This document shows positions 62,355 to 64,000 of a DNA stretch of 64,000 bases, one piece after another; position 1 is the first letter of the stretch, and each line of letters opens with the position of its first letter. Below the pieces are notes generated by a model that was given only the letters and a program-made list of their open reading frames with translations, had not been told where the DNA came from and did not search any database. Where the stretch lies: contig JANFNE010000012.1 in the NCBI GenBank assembly GCA_024867545.1, forward strand, positions 558,001-622,000. The letters run 5' to 3'. Made by a program: the position numbers and the translations under genes. Source of the stretch: Phytopythium helicoides (taxonomy: Eukaryota > Oomycota > Peronosporomycetes > Pythiales > Pythiaceae).

Positions 62355-64000
62355 CTAGAGCCGTCCTGTGACGTAAAAGACGCCACTTGTTGTAACAGTG
62401 ATGCTGATAGGCGACTGAAACTTGGCGCTTGTGGCAACGCCATCGGTCGAGCCAGATGAAGTGCAAGTGCCTGCGTACGTAGTGACCTCATTCGTCGATA
62501 AATTGACCTTGCGAATGCAGTGGTTGCCGTAGTCCGCGACGTACAAATTTCCGTCCGTCCCAATTGCCAGCGACTTGGGAGAGCTGAACCGTGCCAAAGT
62601 TCCGACAGCATCCGTGTACCCACTAGTTGCCGTCGAGCCAGCAAGAACCGTCATAGTCCCTGATGAAGTGAATTTGCGAATCGCGTGCATGTCCGAGACG
62701 TATACGTTGCCAGACGAATCGAGAGTTATTCCCATGGGGACAATTGTGCTGGTTGAGAACGTGGAATAGCTGCCTGCCGATGTGATCTTGGTAATTTTGT
62801 TGCTGCCTCCACCTGTCACAAATACATTTCCACTCGAGTCAACTGCAACTCCACGCATATCTGTCGCTGAAAAGGACGAGAAAGTGCTGACGGTAGTTCC
62901 GCCAGAGAGCTGCCGCACCACTTGATTTCCGTAATCGCAGATGTAGATTGTGTCACTCGAGCTGATGGCGAGTGCTCGAGGAGCATCGTATCTTGCACTT
63001 GAACGGGAACCATCTAGGTAGTCGCCGTAAAGGCTACCGGAGTACACAGACGCGTCACTGCCATCAGTGAAACGTAGGATTCGACTTTCGTCACTCACAT
63101 AGATGTATCCACTCGAGTCGACAATGATACCCCAAAGACCAGAAAACGTTGTTGACAACGATGTACCATATCCGATGACAGTTGTGACGCGCAGTACTGA
63201 AGCACTTGTTGGTGTGGGTGTAGCTGTAGTCGGCGTAGGCGTTGCAGTAGTTGGAGCTGGTGTTGCAGTAGTCGGAGTTGGCGTTGCGGTAGTCGGAGTT
63301 GGTGTAGCTGTCATCGGAGCTGGTGTTGCAGTAGTCGGAGTTGGTGTAACTGTAGTTGATGTAGGTGCTGCTGTAGTTGGTGTGGGTGTAGTTGTAGTTG
63401 GTGTGGGTGTTGCTGTTGTCGGGGATGGCGTTGCTGTAGTCGGATATGGCGTTGCAGTAGTCGGAGTTGGAGTAGCTGTAGTTGGTGTAGTTGGTGTGGG
63501 TGTTGCAGTAGTTGGAGCTGGTGTTGCAGTAGTCGGAGTTGGCGTTGCTGTAGTCGGAGAAGGTGTTGCAGTAGTCGGAGTTGGAGTAGCTGTAGTTGGT
63601 GTTGGCGTTGCGGTAGTCGGTGTGGGTGCTACAGGGTTGGATTCAGGTGGTTGAGTCAATTCTGAAGATGTCGATGAAGAAGATGATGATTCGCCCGAAG
63701 GTGTGGATGTAGTTGGCTCAGTTGCTGTGTCAGATCCCGACCCAGAACTCGAGTCACTGAATGAATTTCCAGATCCGGTCTCAACCACCTCACCACTAGC
63801 TGACAAGGAACCTGGTGTGACTACACCAATGACACTTACAATTGCAGCGACTGCAATTATAGCAAGAAGTCCAAGCTTCAGCCATCTAGAGCGCTTAATC
63901 GACTTGCTGTTTGGTTTTACAGGTGTGCCATTATCGGTGTGTGGTGGAGATTGTGATCTCTTTTCACCTCCAACTGTACTAGGCTCAAGCACTTGCTCAA
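62355..64000 (-). CDS. Membrane-anchored NHL-repeat propeller protein with Pro/Thr stalk, 5' partial
   Basis: The frame is open to the window edge, so the N terminus may lie outside. From the visible end: a basic cytoplasmic segment, one membrane anchor (WLKLGLLAIIAVAAIVSVIG), a Ser-rich stretch, a stalk of repeated PTPTTAT units (about 63217-63640), then six NHL blades such as PRALAISSSDTIYICDYGNQ, GVAVDSSGNVFVTGGGSNKI, PMGITLDSSGNVYVSD and PKSLAIGTDGNLYVADYGNH. This is a type II membrane protein displaying a beta-propeller on a glycosylated-looking stalk. NHL propellers bind proteins or ligands; partner unknown. The frame is clean. Confidence 0.85.
   Translation of the reverse strand, partial: EQVLEPSTVGGEKRSQSPPHTDNGTPVKPNSKSIKRSRWLKLGLLAIIAVAAIVSVIGVVTPGSLSASGEVVETGSGNSFSDSSSGSGSDTATEPTTSTPSGESSSSSSTSSELTQPPESNPVAPTPTTATPTPTTATPTPTTATPSPTTATPTPTTATPAPTTATPTPTTPTTATPTPTTATPYPTTATPSPTTATPTPTTTTPTPTTAAPTSTTVTPTPTTATPAPMTATPTPTTATPTPTTATPAPTTATPTPTTATPTPTSASVLRVTTVIGYGTSLSTTFSGLWGIIVDSSGYIYVSDESRILRFTDGSDASVYSGSLYGDYLDGSRSSARYDAPRALAISSSDTIYICDYGNQVVRQLSGGTTVSTFSSFSATDMRGVAVDSSGNVFVTGGGSNKITKITSAGSYSTFSTSTIVPMGITLDSSGNVYVSDMHAIRKFTSSGTMTVLAGSTATSGYTDAVGTLARFSSPKSLAIGTDGNLYVADYGNHCIRKVNLSTNEVTTYAGTCTSSGSTDGVATSAKFQSPISITVTTSGVFYVTGRL
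63217..63640 (-). repeat. 21-base tandem repeat encoding PTPTTAT in the NHL protein
   Basis: About 20 copies of a 21-base unit on the minus strand encode seven residues, mostly PTPTTAT with variants (PSPTTAT, PAPTTAT, PYPTTAT, APMTAT, STTVT). Third-base variation between copies indicates some age. The repeats are in frame and coding. Confidence 0.9.

Noticed and set aside
63217..63640. CRISPR-like or satellite array
   Set aside because: The 21-base units are contiguous, in frame and encode PTPTTAT; no spacers.
1..64000. tRNA, rRNA, transposase or integrase genes
   Set aside because: I looked for tRNA T-loop consensus, rRNA segments and transposase or reverse-transcriptase motifs and saw none.

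Overview
The window looks like nuclear DNA of an oomycete (stramenopile water mould). It is GC-rich and gene-dense, with about 27 genes on both strands. Introns are few and short (about 58-122 bases, GT-AG). The gene families also point there: bZIP factors with a START-like tail, and multi-pass or cysteine-rich secreted proteins of a kind I associate with oomycetes. Lineage is an inference; no marker gene fixes the genus.

Layout. 0-6.8 kb: four related bZIP/START-like genes, two on each strand. 7.7-11.3 kb: methylmalonate-semialdehyde dehydrogenase, diverging from an ABHD/YheT-type hydrolase. 11.4-15.9 kb: a secreted cysteine-rich protein, an AGC kinase carrying an N-terminal Arb2-like domain, and mitochondrial ribosomal protein uL11. 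16.1-24.2 kb: a giant secreted protein, a second ABHD hydrolase, a divergent actin and a probable GPI-anchored protein. 25.6-32.2 kb: an MFS transporter, a multi-pass membrane protein and a FIT-family lipid enzyme. 34.4-41.2 kb: a GAF protein, the replicative helicase subunit MCM6, and a FYVE-PH protein. 41.9-48.5 kb: a Tyr/Gln/Ser-rich protein, a paralogue of the giant secreted protein, and a small tail-anchored-like protein. 48.8-53.2 kb: a quinone-oxidoreductase-like protein, cysteine desulfurase NFS1, a coiled-coil protein, and a ubiquitin-like domain fused to ribosomal protein eL41. 53.6-64 kb: a large membrane protein, a zuotin-like J protein, ribosome-export factor LTV1, and a membrane-anchored NHL-propeller protein that runs off the window.

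Three ribosome-related genes lie within 9 kb (UbL-eL41, zuotin, LTV1). Otherwise the genes are mostly unrelated housekeeping and surface functions, as is usual in eukaryotes.

The most unusual item is the UbL-eL41 fusion at 52894-53190. A 73-residue ubiquitin-like domain ending in Gly-Gly is followed exactly by a complete 25-residue eL41.

A caution for all users: from about 28 kb to 62 kb several genes, including normally essential MCM6 and LTV1, change reading frame one or more times without splice sites. Most changes fit an extra base in a short G or C run. I take this as consensus or assembly error rather than gene death, and flag it gene by gene.
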